Shown: positions 55,640 through 64,000 of the stretch, piece by piece
Position numbering within the stretch: position 1 is the stretch's first letter
Layout of the letters: each line of letters begins with the position of its first letter
Source: Camellia lanceoleosa
Lineage: Eukaryota; Streptophyta; Magnoliopsida; Ericales; Theaceae
Reading direction: 5' to 3'
Assembly (NCBI GenBank): GCA_025200525.1
Contig: CM045770.1
Location: 129,484,200 to 129,548,199, forward strand
Length of the DNA: 64,000 nt
Made by a program: the position numbers and the translations under genes
The notes under the pieces: generated by a model
The model's database searches: none
Told to the model about the DNA's origin: nothing
The model's input: only the letters and a program-made list of their open reading frames with translations

Positions 55640-56566
55640 TCACCTAGCTCTCTGCAAATTTTGAGGAAGATCAGAGTTCCCGGGACCTGAAAAAGTTCAA
55701 GAAAAGTGTACTTTCTGGCGCGAAATTGCTCCGCCAGAACTTCAATTGCAATTTCTGGCATGTGTCTCATTATTACTCATCAAAATCAGAGTGTATCCTT
55801 TTTGAACATGTTGTATCCTCTCCGAGAGGTGAACCGGAGGCCGCGATCGAGTCGCCTCCGCCGAAATGCGCGTTTCCTTGCTCGTTGTTTCGCAACAAAC
55901 GGGCGTCCTGATTTATGCTCGTTTTGCATTATTGTGCACGTAACTTGCATTCTCATGAGCATTTTGCATTGTCATGCATGTTTTCTTGGTGTACCATACC
56001 TCTGTGCTCGAGCATGCGTTGTCACGCACGTTCCTTTCTCGTATTGCGATGCATTCACTCGCCGACACTGCGTGTGTCAAACTTTCGGAATCACAAGAAT
56101 CACATTGAATATATGTTTTTAGCATATTGTTCTTGTTGAATTTCTCTCTTTTGCAGGCACGATATTGTATGTACGGTTCATTTGAAATTTGGTGCGACCC
56201 GAACGAATCGCCAGTATCGTATCTTCTCCGTGTGAGACGCGACGAGAATTGAATAATTCTCTGCATTCCTAACTGCATGAAATGTAGTTGTTACTTTGCA
56301 TTCTTGCTTAAAACTGTTGCATCTATTTGCGAATACTTGCTTCATTACAGCTTGCTACACTTGCATGATCGTTAAGTTACATCTGGCTCCGTGCATATCG
56401 CTTTGCATTTTGCCCCCTTTGCCTGCGGGCACGCCTGCGGGCACATATTTCTGTTCATCTTGTACGATTGTCTAAGTCTTCGGCCTTGTCAAAAATGGGT
56501 CGTCTCTAGGCTTTGACATTCACTCTCGTCACTTGCGACTTCCGAGTTCTGTCAAAGAGGGGCAAC
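55640..56566 (+). other. T3 3' untranslated region and polypurine tract
   Basis: No gene is seen. Words such as CATTGTCATGCATG and GCGTTGTCACGCACG are single-copy counterparts of the expanded T1 repeats. AAAGAGGGGCA (56554-56564) precedes the 3' LTR, preceded by CTTGTCAAAAATGGGTCGTC as in T1 (3236). Confidence 0.75.
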
Positions 56567-59500
56567 TGTAGACACCCCATTTTTGACCGACCTTAAGACT
56601 CAAACGACACCAATTGAGCGCTCGGTGATGCTACATATTGTGCTCGTTCAGAAGTCTCAGAGTCGCGGCCGTGAGCCCCGCCTCCGGACTTCCGAACCCT
56701 CTTCTGTACCTTATCTCGATTTGCGAACCAGACTCGGTTTTCTCTATTTCTCTTCCTGAAGGGAGGGAGAGGTCCCGTAGACCATCTCTCAGTGGCCGTA
56801 GGCTACATTTCGTGGCCGTAGGCCATTTTGCCCATTTCGGAGTCCGGTTCCCGGTTTTCGGAGCCGTCAGGCTGTGTGCCTCGGTTCGGGACCGTCTAAC
56901 CATCTCCGATTCCTCCGGTTTTTGGCATACATCTTATTTACTCCCTTTTGAGGGACACTGAGGTCTGAGAGACCCACTTCGTGGCCGAATGCCACTTCGA
57001 TTATATGACCTATTTTGGGACCGGCTGCGTGTTTTGGCCCCCGAGCATTCGTTTTGCATCGATTTTCATTCATTTTTGGCAAGTACCTCTGTTTTATCAC
57101 CAGGAAGGTCACTGAAGGGTGGAAGGCCAGCAATTGTCTCAGCAATCAGTTATGCTCCTCCGGTGCCCTCCGACGCTCGTTTTTCTCACTTCCGAGCCAA
57201 TGTTGACCACCCTAGGAGCATTTTCTTCAACCCCAAACCACATATTTGTGTTGTACACACATGGGAGGACCCTAAAAGTCTATGGCCGGCCAGTAATTGT
57301 TATTGAACCTTTTGAACCCCTCCTAAAAGTGGCTTGTTGTCTCTCCTGTTTTACAGTTGCCAGTTTCCAACCACAAGGCCTTGTTGAGGAGACCTGGGAG
57401 GACACCAATATCTGGTGGCCGGCCAGAAATTGTTTTGGACCATTTTGCCCCTTGGCCGGCCGGCCATAGGGGGTAGCAGGCCGGCCACCTGCAGCAAAAA
57501 TACCTGGCCGGCCATGATCCCCTCAATGTGTACTTTACAGCTGTATAGCTGTTTTCCCCCAAAAATATCTGTATCCGGGGGAAAGCTTTAGGAGGGAAAC
57601 TTGGTGTCATTTCCCTCCACCTTTTCTCCCCTTCTCTTGCCTTTATAACCAGCCTCCAAGACTGATTTTGGGGTGAAACAAATTTCCCTAAGGGCCTTGC
57701 ATACATCTCTCTCTATTTCTCTCTCAATTTCTCTCAAAATCCCTAAGTTCCAACCACATTTCTTCATCACTACCAAGCACCACCACCACCACTCCATTCT
57801 GGAAGAAAGGAGAGGTTTCCCAGAGGCTTAGAGGTAGCAAATTTGGTCCAAGAAGCAGCCAAAGCTTTGGTCTTCAAGGGTAAGTTCACTTCACCCTCTT
57901 TTGAGCTCAATTTTGCACCAATTTCTTAGCCTATTTGCTTACAGTTTTGGGCTCCGACCCGAACTGAAAGGATCATTATTTTGAGCCATTATTCATGCTT
58001 TTTCAAGGGCTCAACCCTGTTTGAGCCCCCCATTTGGTACTTGCTTCAATACCTCTTTGTATGCCATTATTTTGCATGATATTTCTAGCCTATGTGTGAT
58101 CTGTTTTCGAGCATGATATAAACTGTGAGTGGGCTTATTTTGAGCCCCTCTACAACATTGTAGAAGGGCTCAACACTTTTTGGGGCCTCCATGTTGCACT
58201 TACCATTATACCCCTCTTTGGCCCCCATTTTTGCATGTTTTTTTAGGCTTATCTAGCTTCTGTTTTCGGCCATGATCAGAACTTAAAATGGCCATATTTT
58301 GACCTTCTTGGCATGTCTCATTAAGGGTCTTTGGCTTTTTGGTGAATTCTTTGTATACCTCATGTCATAGCCTCTTGATTGGCCTTAATCTTGCATCGCA
58401 TTTTGAGCATGTTTACATACTGATTTGAGGCTTGTCATCTACTGTAAATATTCATATTTTTAGTCCCTCTTCAGTGTTGTAGAAGGGTATTTTTCTGTTT
58501 GGGCTTTTCATCTACCACTTGCTTCATAGCCTCTCTTGCGGAGCCATTTTTGTATGCCATTTTAGCCCTACTTGTGATTGCTGATTGGCCATGTTTTGTA
58601 CTGTAAAAATGTGAGTTTTGGGGCTGCCTTTCTTCTTCTTTTTCATGTCATGTATCAATTATGCATGTATAGTATAGCTGTAGGCCATTTTATGCATCGA
58701 AATCCATGTTTCGGGATCATTTCATGCATCGGGTGTTATTTCGCCTCATTTTGGGGCTGTTTTGCCCCTCATTTTGCCACTGATTTTTTCATATTCGCAT
58801 ATCATATTCCATGTCTTTGCCATGTCTCATTAGAGTGGCATTTCGGTGCCCGAGGGTCCGTTCTCGGTTTGGGCACGCACTTCGAGGTATCTTGTTTTCA
58901 TCTGATGGCCTCCTATGTGAGCGTGGCTGAGGCTCTCTCATGTTAGTGTAAGCCCATTATTGCATTGCGTATGCCATTTCATCCATAGCATTGTGTATGC
59001 CCGGTTATGTATTACCTTGTACAACGTGTATGCCATTCCATGACATTGTGTATGTTAGGATTGCATATTAGTTGTATTTCATGCATATCATGCATATTGC
59101 ATCGTGTTCGGGATAGGAGTTAGCCCAGGCACGGGAAACGAGGCACGTTTCGTACTCCGAACGACGGAACGGGTCTCAATTCCCAAGTCACCGACACTCC
59201 AGATTATCCATGATGGAGTTAGGTTTTGTTGTAGCATTCATATGCATTCATCCTATATTGAGTTGTGCAATTCGATTCCCCGGCCATCACGCATCGAGAT
59301 GCGTGATTGGTGGCACGAGGATCGAGGCATGCATATATTTGTGAAATACATTGCTATGCCCCTTTCCTACTCTCTGTTGTAGCAGAATGAAGAATCAGCA
59401 ACTTTTTGGAGTCTGGCACGCATTTCGAGGAACATTGCAAACAGAGGCTAATTGGGGCATCCCAGTGGATTTCCGCGCAAAGCAGCCCAAACATGCATCA

Positions 59501-60791
59501 TCTCATTATCCGGAGCGGAGTCAAGGCAGTCCCTGGCTTGCATGCCAGTTTTATTGTTTTCTTAGTTAATTTGTAAATTAGTTAGGAATTTGTACATTAT
59601 CTGTATTATTCTTTCATTTGGGATTGTATTATTTATTCGGACCCTCTGTGCGAGGGCATAATTGTAATAAGTGTGGGTGAGTGTGATGTATGTCTTCCAA
59701 CCCCACGTCTTTCTTCCCTTTTATTTACCCGCTTATGATGGTTAGATGTAGGGCATATTTCAATTAGCATACAGTATGACAGCATGTTTGCATCATTCAT
59801 TTGTTTTGCACGCACCAGGCTCGGCGCATCATACAAACTGCATTTGTATTTCAATTCCAAATTGAATATGTGTTAGTTGTAGCATTCCATATGCCATGTT
59901 TAGAATAGCCGAGCCTGCTATAGTTGCACCTTTGCATGTGTTGCATTAGGCATTTCTGTATACTTAGGATCATGTATGATTTCTAACGAGCTTTTGTTTT
60001 GGCTTGGAGTACTCGGTGAGTTTTATGCTTTAGCATCCTTTCATGCGTGTGAGTGACTACCATAAATAACATGCTTACCATGAGGCTACGTGCTTATGTG
60101 ATATAACTGCCTTGAATGCCTGTGGGTGGATGTTGGGTTACTTGGAGTGGGACAATTCATCAAATGTTTGTTTTAAAGCCCACTAGATAGTGGCAAAATC
60201 ATGTTTTTCTAAGCTCACCCGAGGGTGGCAAATCCACGTCTTAGCCTACCTGCGGGTAGCACCATCAAACCATTTTCAAACAAACATGAAATGTTTTGTT
60301 CCGATTCAGGCGATTCAGTCTATACTTGTATGCTGTGCGCATCACATAGTAACCTAGGCTAATAACCGGAATAAGAACTCACAATGTTTTCAAAATAAGA
60401 TATCATGGTTAGTAGAGGCCGGTCTTTGACCGGGCGAGCGGGGGTGCTCACGAAGTGACCTTCCCCAATCGTACCCAAGTTCCCGAGCCGAGGCAACTTT
60501 GGTGATGACGGACACGTGGCCTTTGGCACCGAGTCAGGGTTTCCTAAATTTCCCATTAAAAAAACATTTAGGTGGCAACTCTGTATCTGGCAAAGCAGTC
60601 CATGTTTGGCACTTCTTTTCAAAAAAATCTGTTTTCAAAAATGATTTGCCAGATTTGGACTCTTTGGTTCAAGATTGAGAACCGTGACATTTGAGTCTTT
60701 CGAACTGTAGTGACCCAATATCGAACCAGAACGGGGGGGGGGGGGGGGACTAGCACTCCCTTTCCCCGGGATGCGTTCGGGGACGTCTACA
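56567..60791 (+). mobile_element. 3' LTR of T3 (4225 bp)
   Basis: TGTAGACACCCC to GGACGTCTACA. It is the cleaner of the two T3 LTRs. It contains a long run of G (about 60735-60748), a GCATG-rich tract (58960-59105) and the promoter listed separately. It has no coding region. Confidence 0.92.
57284..57648 (+). promoter_or_regulatory. LTR promoter of T3: GGCCGGCC cluster and TATA
   Basis: GGCCGGCC occurs at 57284, 57417, 57454, 57458, 57479 and 57506; CTTTATAACC at 57641 is the TATA box, about 130 bp downstream. The 5' LTR has the same TATA box and a decayed cluster (33002-33215). Confidence 0.62.
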
Positions 60792-60796
60792 CTACC

Positions 60797-61467
60797 CTAT
60801 ATCGTCAGCTGGTTGGCAGTCTTGTCTATCTCACTGTTACTCACCCTGATATTGCCTATGCCATCCATATTGTCAGCCAGTTTATGTCGGCTCCTCGTAC
60901 CACTCATTATGCTGCCTTAGTTCATATCATTCGCTATCTCAAAGGCACTATGTTTCATGGTCTTCATTATTCCGCCTGCTCCTCTCTCCAGGTTTGTGCT
61001 TTCTCTGATGCTGATTGGGCTGGAGATCCTACTGACCGCCACTCTACTACTGGGTTCTGTTTTTTTCTGGGTGATTCTCTTATTTCTTGGCGCAGTAAGA
61101 AATATCTCTTACTGCTCATTCTAGTACCGAGGCCGAATACCGTGCTCTTGCTGATACTACTCAGGAGCTTCTCTGGCTTCGTTGGCTTCTTGCTGACATG
61201 GGTGTTACTCCCTCTGGCGCTACTGCCCTCTTTTGTGACAATCACAGTGCTCTTCAAATTGCTTACAATGATGTTTTTCATGATCGCGCCAAGCACATTG
61301 AGATTGACTGCCATTTTATTCGGCAACACATTACTCATGGTACTGTCCATCTCCATCCGATCTCTTCTGTTGATCAACCTGCTAATATCTTCACCAAAGC
61401 TCATTCTTCTGGCCGCTTCGTTGAACTTGTCTCCAAACTCAAGTTGGTTGATGTTTGTCCTCCTTGA
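60797..61467 (+). pseudogene. Copia pol, 3' part (end of RT and RNase H)
   Basis: The sequence resumes in phase with the frame that stops at 32284. QLVGSLVYLTVTHPDIAYAI and YLKGTMFHGLHY lead into RNase H: DADWAGDPTDRHSTTGFCF. One base is missing near 61100, just before the STEAEYRAL motif, and the rest (CDNHSALQIAYN, HIEIDCHFIRQ, VDQPANIFTK) is in the next frame to the stop at 61467. Confidence 0.9.
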
Positions 61468-61481
61468 GTTTGCAGGGGGGC

Positions 61482-61753
61482 TGTTAATATAAATATAATA
61501 TGTTAATATGTTAATATAATATGTAATATATTAATATATGTATACAGCTGCTAGCTCAGATAGATATAGGATTCTTTTGCTTTTGCTTTTCTGCTTTTGG
61601 TCGCCTGGACTTCTTTTCATTATTCTATTACATTTGTATCATAATGCTGTTTTGTAACAACTCCTATATAATGGAGCCTCCATTTGGTTTCCAATACATA
61701 TTGAATAACAGAGCTTATTCACTCTTTCAATATCTCTCTCAACATATTTTACA
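61482..61753 (+). mobile_element. 3' LTR of the copia element (272 bp)
   Basis: Follows the tract GCAGGGGGGC and matches the 5' LTR. TCCTT after it pairs with TCTTT before the 5' LTR. Confidence 0.9.
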
Positions 61754-61950
61754 TCCTTGATTCAATAGCTTTTTGAAAGACAAGACAGATGGCAAATATT
61801 ATAATCTTTGGGTTTTTTTTTTTTTTTTTCCTCTTTTGTAATAATAAAATAAAAAAGAAATATTATTTTATTTATCAAAATAAAACATTACAAAGGATGT
61901 GAGAATTAAAAACCAAGATGCACACTATCCCCAAAACTAGAAAAATAAGT
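61754..61950. other. Short AT-rich spacer
   Basis: Contains a poly-T run (61813-61830). No gene is seen. Confidence 0.6.
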
Positions 61951-62250
61951 TTTTTTTTTTTTTTTTATCAGCAAAAGAAGAAATTTTATTGATAAAAATA
62001 ACATACAATATATATGGGATTACATCAATAAGGTAAAGGCAAAGAGTAACAAGTATCATAGTAATTCCCCTAATCCCAATTAAATTAGCACCAAGAAAAA
62101 CATCTTATTATTGACTAGCTCTAGCGAAGAAGTTGGTGAGAGACCAACAAAACAAGAAAAAAGAAAACAAGCAAGCAAACCCCTTCAGGCACCTAGTACA
62201 ATGGCAACAAGAGCTAACAGTATGCTGCAAAGATTTCACCAACTATTATC

Positions 62251-63942
62251 TCAGCCCAATCTATGCTCGCCCTCACAGAACCTGATTTCATTCAAGTTGG
62301 ACACAATGTCTTGCATAGAATAGCTCACCCATTTTAAGTTGGACTTAGCCCACAAAGCTGCCCTCACTCTCACCAATTCTTTTAGCTTCACAAAATCAGG
62401 TTGGCCTTCATTAAACAAGCAATCATTTCTTTGCTTCCAAACAGACCACATAACAGCAAGAGGGACAATCTTCCAAATGCACAACACTGACTCGAACTTA
62501 GCACCAAACCACTATAGAAGAAGGCTCTCAATAGAACCAGGTATAGCCCAAGTCAAACCCCACCAATTGATTACATCAGACCAGATTCTCCAAACCAATG
62601 GGAAAAACAATAAAATGTAATTCACAAATTCCTCCTCAGATTTGCAGAATTGGCACAAAGAATTAGCAGATCTACTTAATACGCCAATCCTCTGCATAAA
62701 AACAGAGGTTTTAATTCTTCCCCTCCAAGCTAGCCATCCAAAGAATTGCACTCTTGGAGGGGCTGCAATAAACCACAAACATTTTGAAACTTTGAGCATA
62801 GGTCGATGGTTCTAAATTGTGATATTGGGTAATGTAATGGTATCGATCGCGGAGTATCTGTATCGGTAGCATCAATTGGTACGTATCGGGAATTGGGTGT
62901 CGCAGCGGTGAAATTTTAAAAATCATTTCATAGGTTTTTCTGCTTTTTCTTTCCCGTACCGGTCCGAACCGATGAGTATCAACCTGTCACGGCTTGTGTA
63001 ACGGCTTTTGAACGGTTACAAACCAATATGTACCGAGGACTCGACCGATTCTCTTGCGATTTTCAATCTCAGCGGTATACCGACCTGTATCCATCGCAGT
63101 GCCTTATTTTTCCGATACGTATCGGCCGGTTTTTAGAACTATGATAGGTCCTCTATTTAGCTCCTCAATTTTCCAAGCTGAAGCTACACCGAAGAGTCCT
63201 GTTGAATGGGCCAGCCATTTGCAAGTATTCTCCACACCAATTCAAACATTTTTAACATCAACCAGCACATCATACAATCTCTTCACCTGCTCTTCCTCCC
63301 ATGCTAACAAAGCTCTTCTGAAAATCAGTTTCCAATCCCTTGATGCTCCTTTCCTATGATAGAAATGACATAACAACCCCTCCTTTTCATCAGATAAGCT
63401 GAACAGCCTGAGAAATTCCTCCTTCTAGCACAAATTGTTATGCCATTTGTCAAACCATAAATGATTTCTAATCCCATCACCTACTACAATTTTAAAATTA
63501 GCCACATAGAAATCAACCAAAGCTGAGCTTGATGCTCCAACCAGTGATATATCCTGCCAAACTTTTGAAACCATACCTGATTTAGATGACAAAGGAGCCC
63601 ATCCCCCTCCTAATTTTCTATATTTGTTACACAGAACTTGTTTCCACAGTGCTCTATCCTCTTTGTCATATCTCAACCACCATTTTAATAGCAAGCATTC
63701 ATTCACTCTACCTATGTCTCTCGCTCCCAGCCCTCCTTGACTCTTGTTTAAAGTCACCTCATCCCACTTGACCATATGTACCTTCTTTTTAAGCTCTGAA
63801 TCTCCCCACAACAAACTGCTTGCCCTTTCTGAATTGTCTTTGCAACCCCTACTGGCATTTTGAAGATAGAAAATAAACTAGTAAATTTGATAGAACTGCT
63901 TATGTTAATCTTCCTGCAAAAGACATGAACCTCCTCTTCCAA
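62251..63942 (-). pseudogene. LINE ORF2 C-terminal region (RT end and zf-RVT)
   Basis: From 63942 the minus strand carries, with frameshifts, FKMPVGVAKTIQK, LWGDSELKKKVHMVKWDEV and GGLGARDIGRVNECLLLKWW, then RKLGGGWAPLSSKSG and GDGIRNHLWFDKW. After the small insertion at 62805-63143 comes the zf-RVT zone: PPRVQFFGWLAWRGRIKT, CQFCKSEEEFVNYI (the zinc-binding His now Tyr) and VWRIWSDVINWW. A TAG at about 62512 replaces a likely Gln, and the end reads WSVWKQRNDCLFN. It is a dead copy. Confidence 0.82.
62805..63143. mobile_element. 339-bp inverted-repeat element inside the LINE, 7-bp target duplication
   Basis: ATAGGTC flanks both ends (62798-62804 and 63144-63150). The termini are GATGGTTCTAAA and, as complement, CATAGTTCTAAA, matching at 10 of 12 positions. 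Removing the element and one ATAGGTC joins the LINE frame across the gap. The inside is rich in CGTATCGG and its complement and non-coding. A 7-bp duplication fits no superfamily exactly; hAT (8 bp) or Mutator (9 bp) relatives are nearest. Confidence 0.78.
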
Positions 63943-64000
63943 GATGCTAATTTCTTCCTAATTTTATCCGCCATTGGCTGCCATGTGCTCTTTCTTCTAG

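Larger units (their letters stand above)
32285..60791 (+). mobile_element. Tat/Ogre-like Ty3-gypsy retrotransposon T3, inserted in copia pol
   Basis: It begins TGTAGACACC and ends GTCTACA, with CTAAT (32280-32284) and CTACC (60792-60796) as a decayed 5-bp target duplication; dropping one copy and the element leaves the copia frame in phase. LTRs of about 4.2 kb flank a rearranged leader, gag, protease, RT, RNase H, archaeal-type RNase H and integrase on the plus strand, then two antisense genes. The primer site matches tRNA-Arg as in Ogre elements. At 28.5 kb it is very large, partly because the 5' leader is duplicated around an inverted LTR fragment. Gag-pol is riddled with frameshifts. Confidence 0.88.
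28061..61753 (+). mobile_element. Ty1-copia retrotransposon, split by T3
   Basis: 5' LTR (28061-28354) and 3' LTR (61482-61753) are near-identical, start TGTTAATATAA and end TTTTACA. A TGGTATCAGAGC primer site follows the 5' LTR and a GCAGGGGGGC polypurine tract precedes the 3' LTR. Flanks TCTTT (28056-28060) and TCCTT (61754-61758) look like a 5-bp target duplication with one change. Without the insertion at 32285-60796 the element is about 5.2 kb. Gag-pol has three stops, one frameshift and an integrase deletion, so it is dead. Confidence 0.92.
61951..64000 (-). mobile_element. LINE retrotransposon, 3' part
   Basis: A T-run at 61951-61966 (a poly-A tail on the minus strand) is followed, reading leftward to rightward, by 3' untranslated sequence, the C-terminal part of ORF2 on the minus strand, and more ORF2 up to the window edge. 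Plant L1-type LINEs end this way. The 5' end lies outside. Confidence 0.82.

Noticed and set aside
32285..60791. Two separate elements rather than one T3
   Set aside because: The 5-bp duplication at the outer ends and near-identical outer LTRs favour one insertion. The inner inverted LTR fragment is a later or separate rearrangement, although an assembly fault there cannot be excluded.

Overview
This is nuclear DNA of a flowering plant with a large, repeat-rich genome. Nearly all of the window is nested transposable elements: Ty3-gypsy elements of the Tat/Ogre type, a chromovirus remnant, a Ty1-copia element, a CACTA (En/Spm) transposon, a LINE and small inverted-repeat elements. Only one piece of host gene was recognised, the promoter and first exon of a cinnamyl-alcohol-dehydrogenase-like gene at about 14.6-14.8 kb. 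No rRNA, tRNA, CRISPR or prokaryotic features were seen. The species cannot be named from the sequence alone.

Layout from left to right. 1-6680: 3' part of a Tat/Ogre-like element (T1), with an antisense spliced gene, a hypervariable tandem-repeat region and a 3.36-kb 3' LTR; it sits in the LTR of a minus-strand chromovirus remnant (6681-7855). About 7856-13202: degraded CACTA transposon carrying a TNP2 C-terminus, a Transposase_24 gene, internal tandem repeats and a right terminal inverted repeat. 13203-14892: AT-rich DNA, then the host promoter and exon 1. 14893-25789: a second Tat-type element (G2) with gag-pol on the plus strand, a 29-bp minisatellite, an antisense coiled-coil gene and a truncated 3' LTR. 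25790-28060: intergenic DNA with a fold-back MITE. 28061-61753: a copia element whose pol is split at 32284 by a 28.5-kb Tat/Ogre-like element (T3, 32285-60791). 61951-64000: minus-strand LINE, itself carrying a small inverted-repeat element with a 7-bp target duplication.

The most interesting system is the antisense cargo of the Tat/Ogre-like elements. T3 carries two antisense genes between pol and its 3' LTR. One (50572-49617) has two exons of 210 and 60 codons joined in phase 0 across a 146-bp GT-AG intron and is fully open, although the sense gag-pol is wrecked. The other (55137-51360) is a multi-exon plant-mobile-domain gene. T1 carries a homologue of the latter with the same first two exons, splice phase and splice position. 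Upstream of every one of these antisense genes, and upstream of the TATA box in each LTR, lies a cluster of GCCGGC-core motifs, spaced about 20-21 bp apart in T1. T1 uses one motif variant at both its LTR and its antisense promoter; T3 uses another at all three of its promoters. This suggests an element-wide control module shared by divergent sense and antisense transcription units.

Damage in the window falls into two kinds. Copia, LINE, chromovirus and G2 gag carry mostly nonsense codons one C-to-T change away from Gln or Arg, as expected for old methylated elements. T3 and parts of G2 pol instead show dense one- or two-base deletions at GC-rich spots. These could be real decay or uncorrected long-read consensus errors. 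T3 also contains a rearranged 5' end: its leader is present twice, separated by an inverted LTR fragment.
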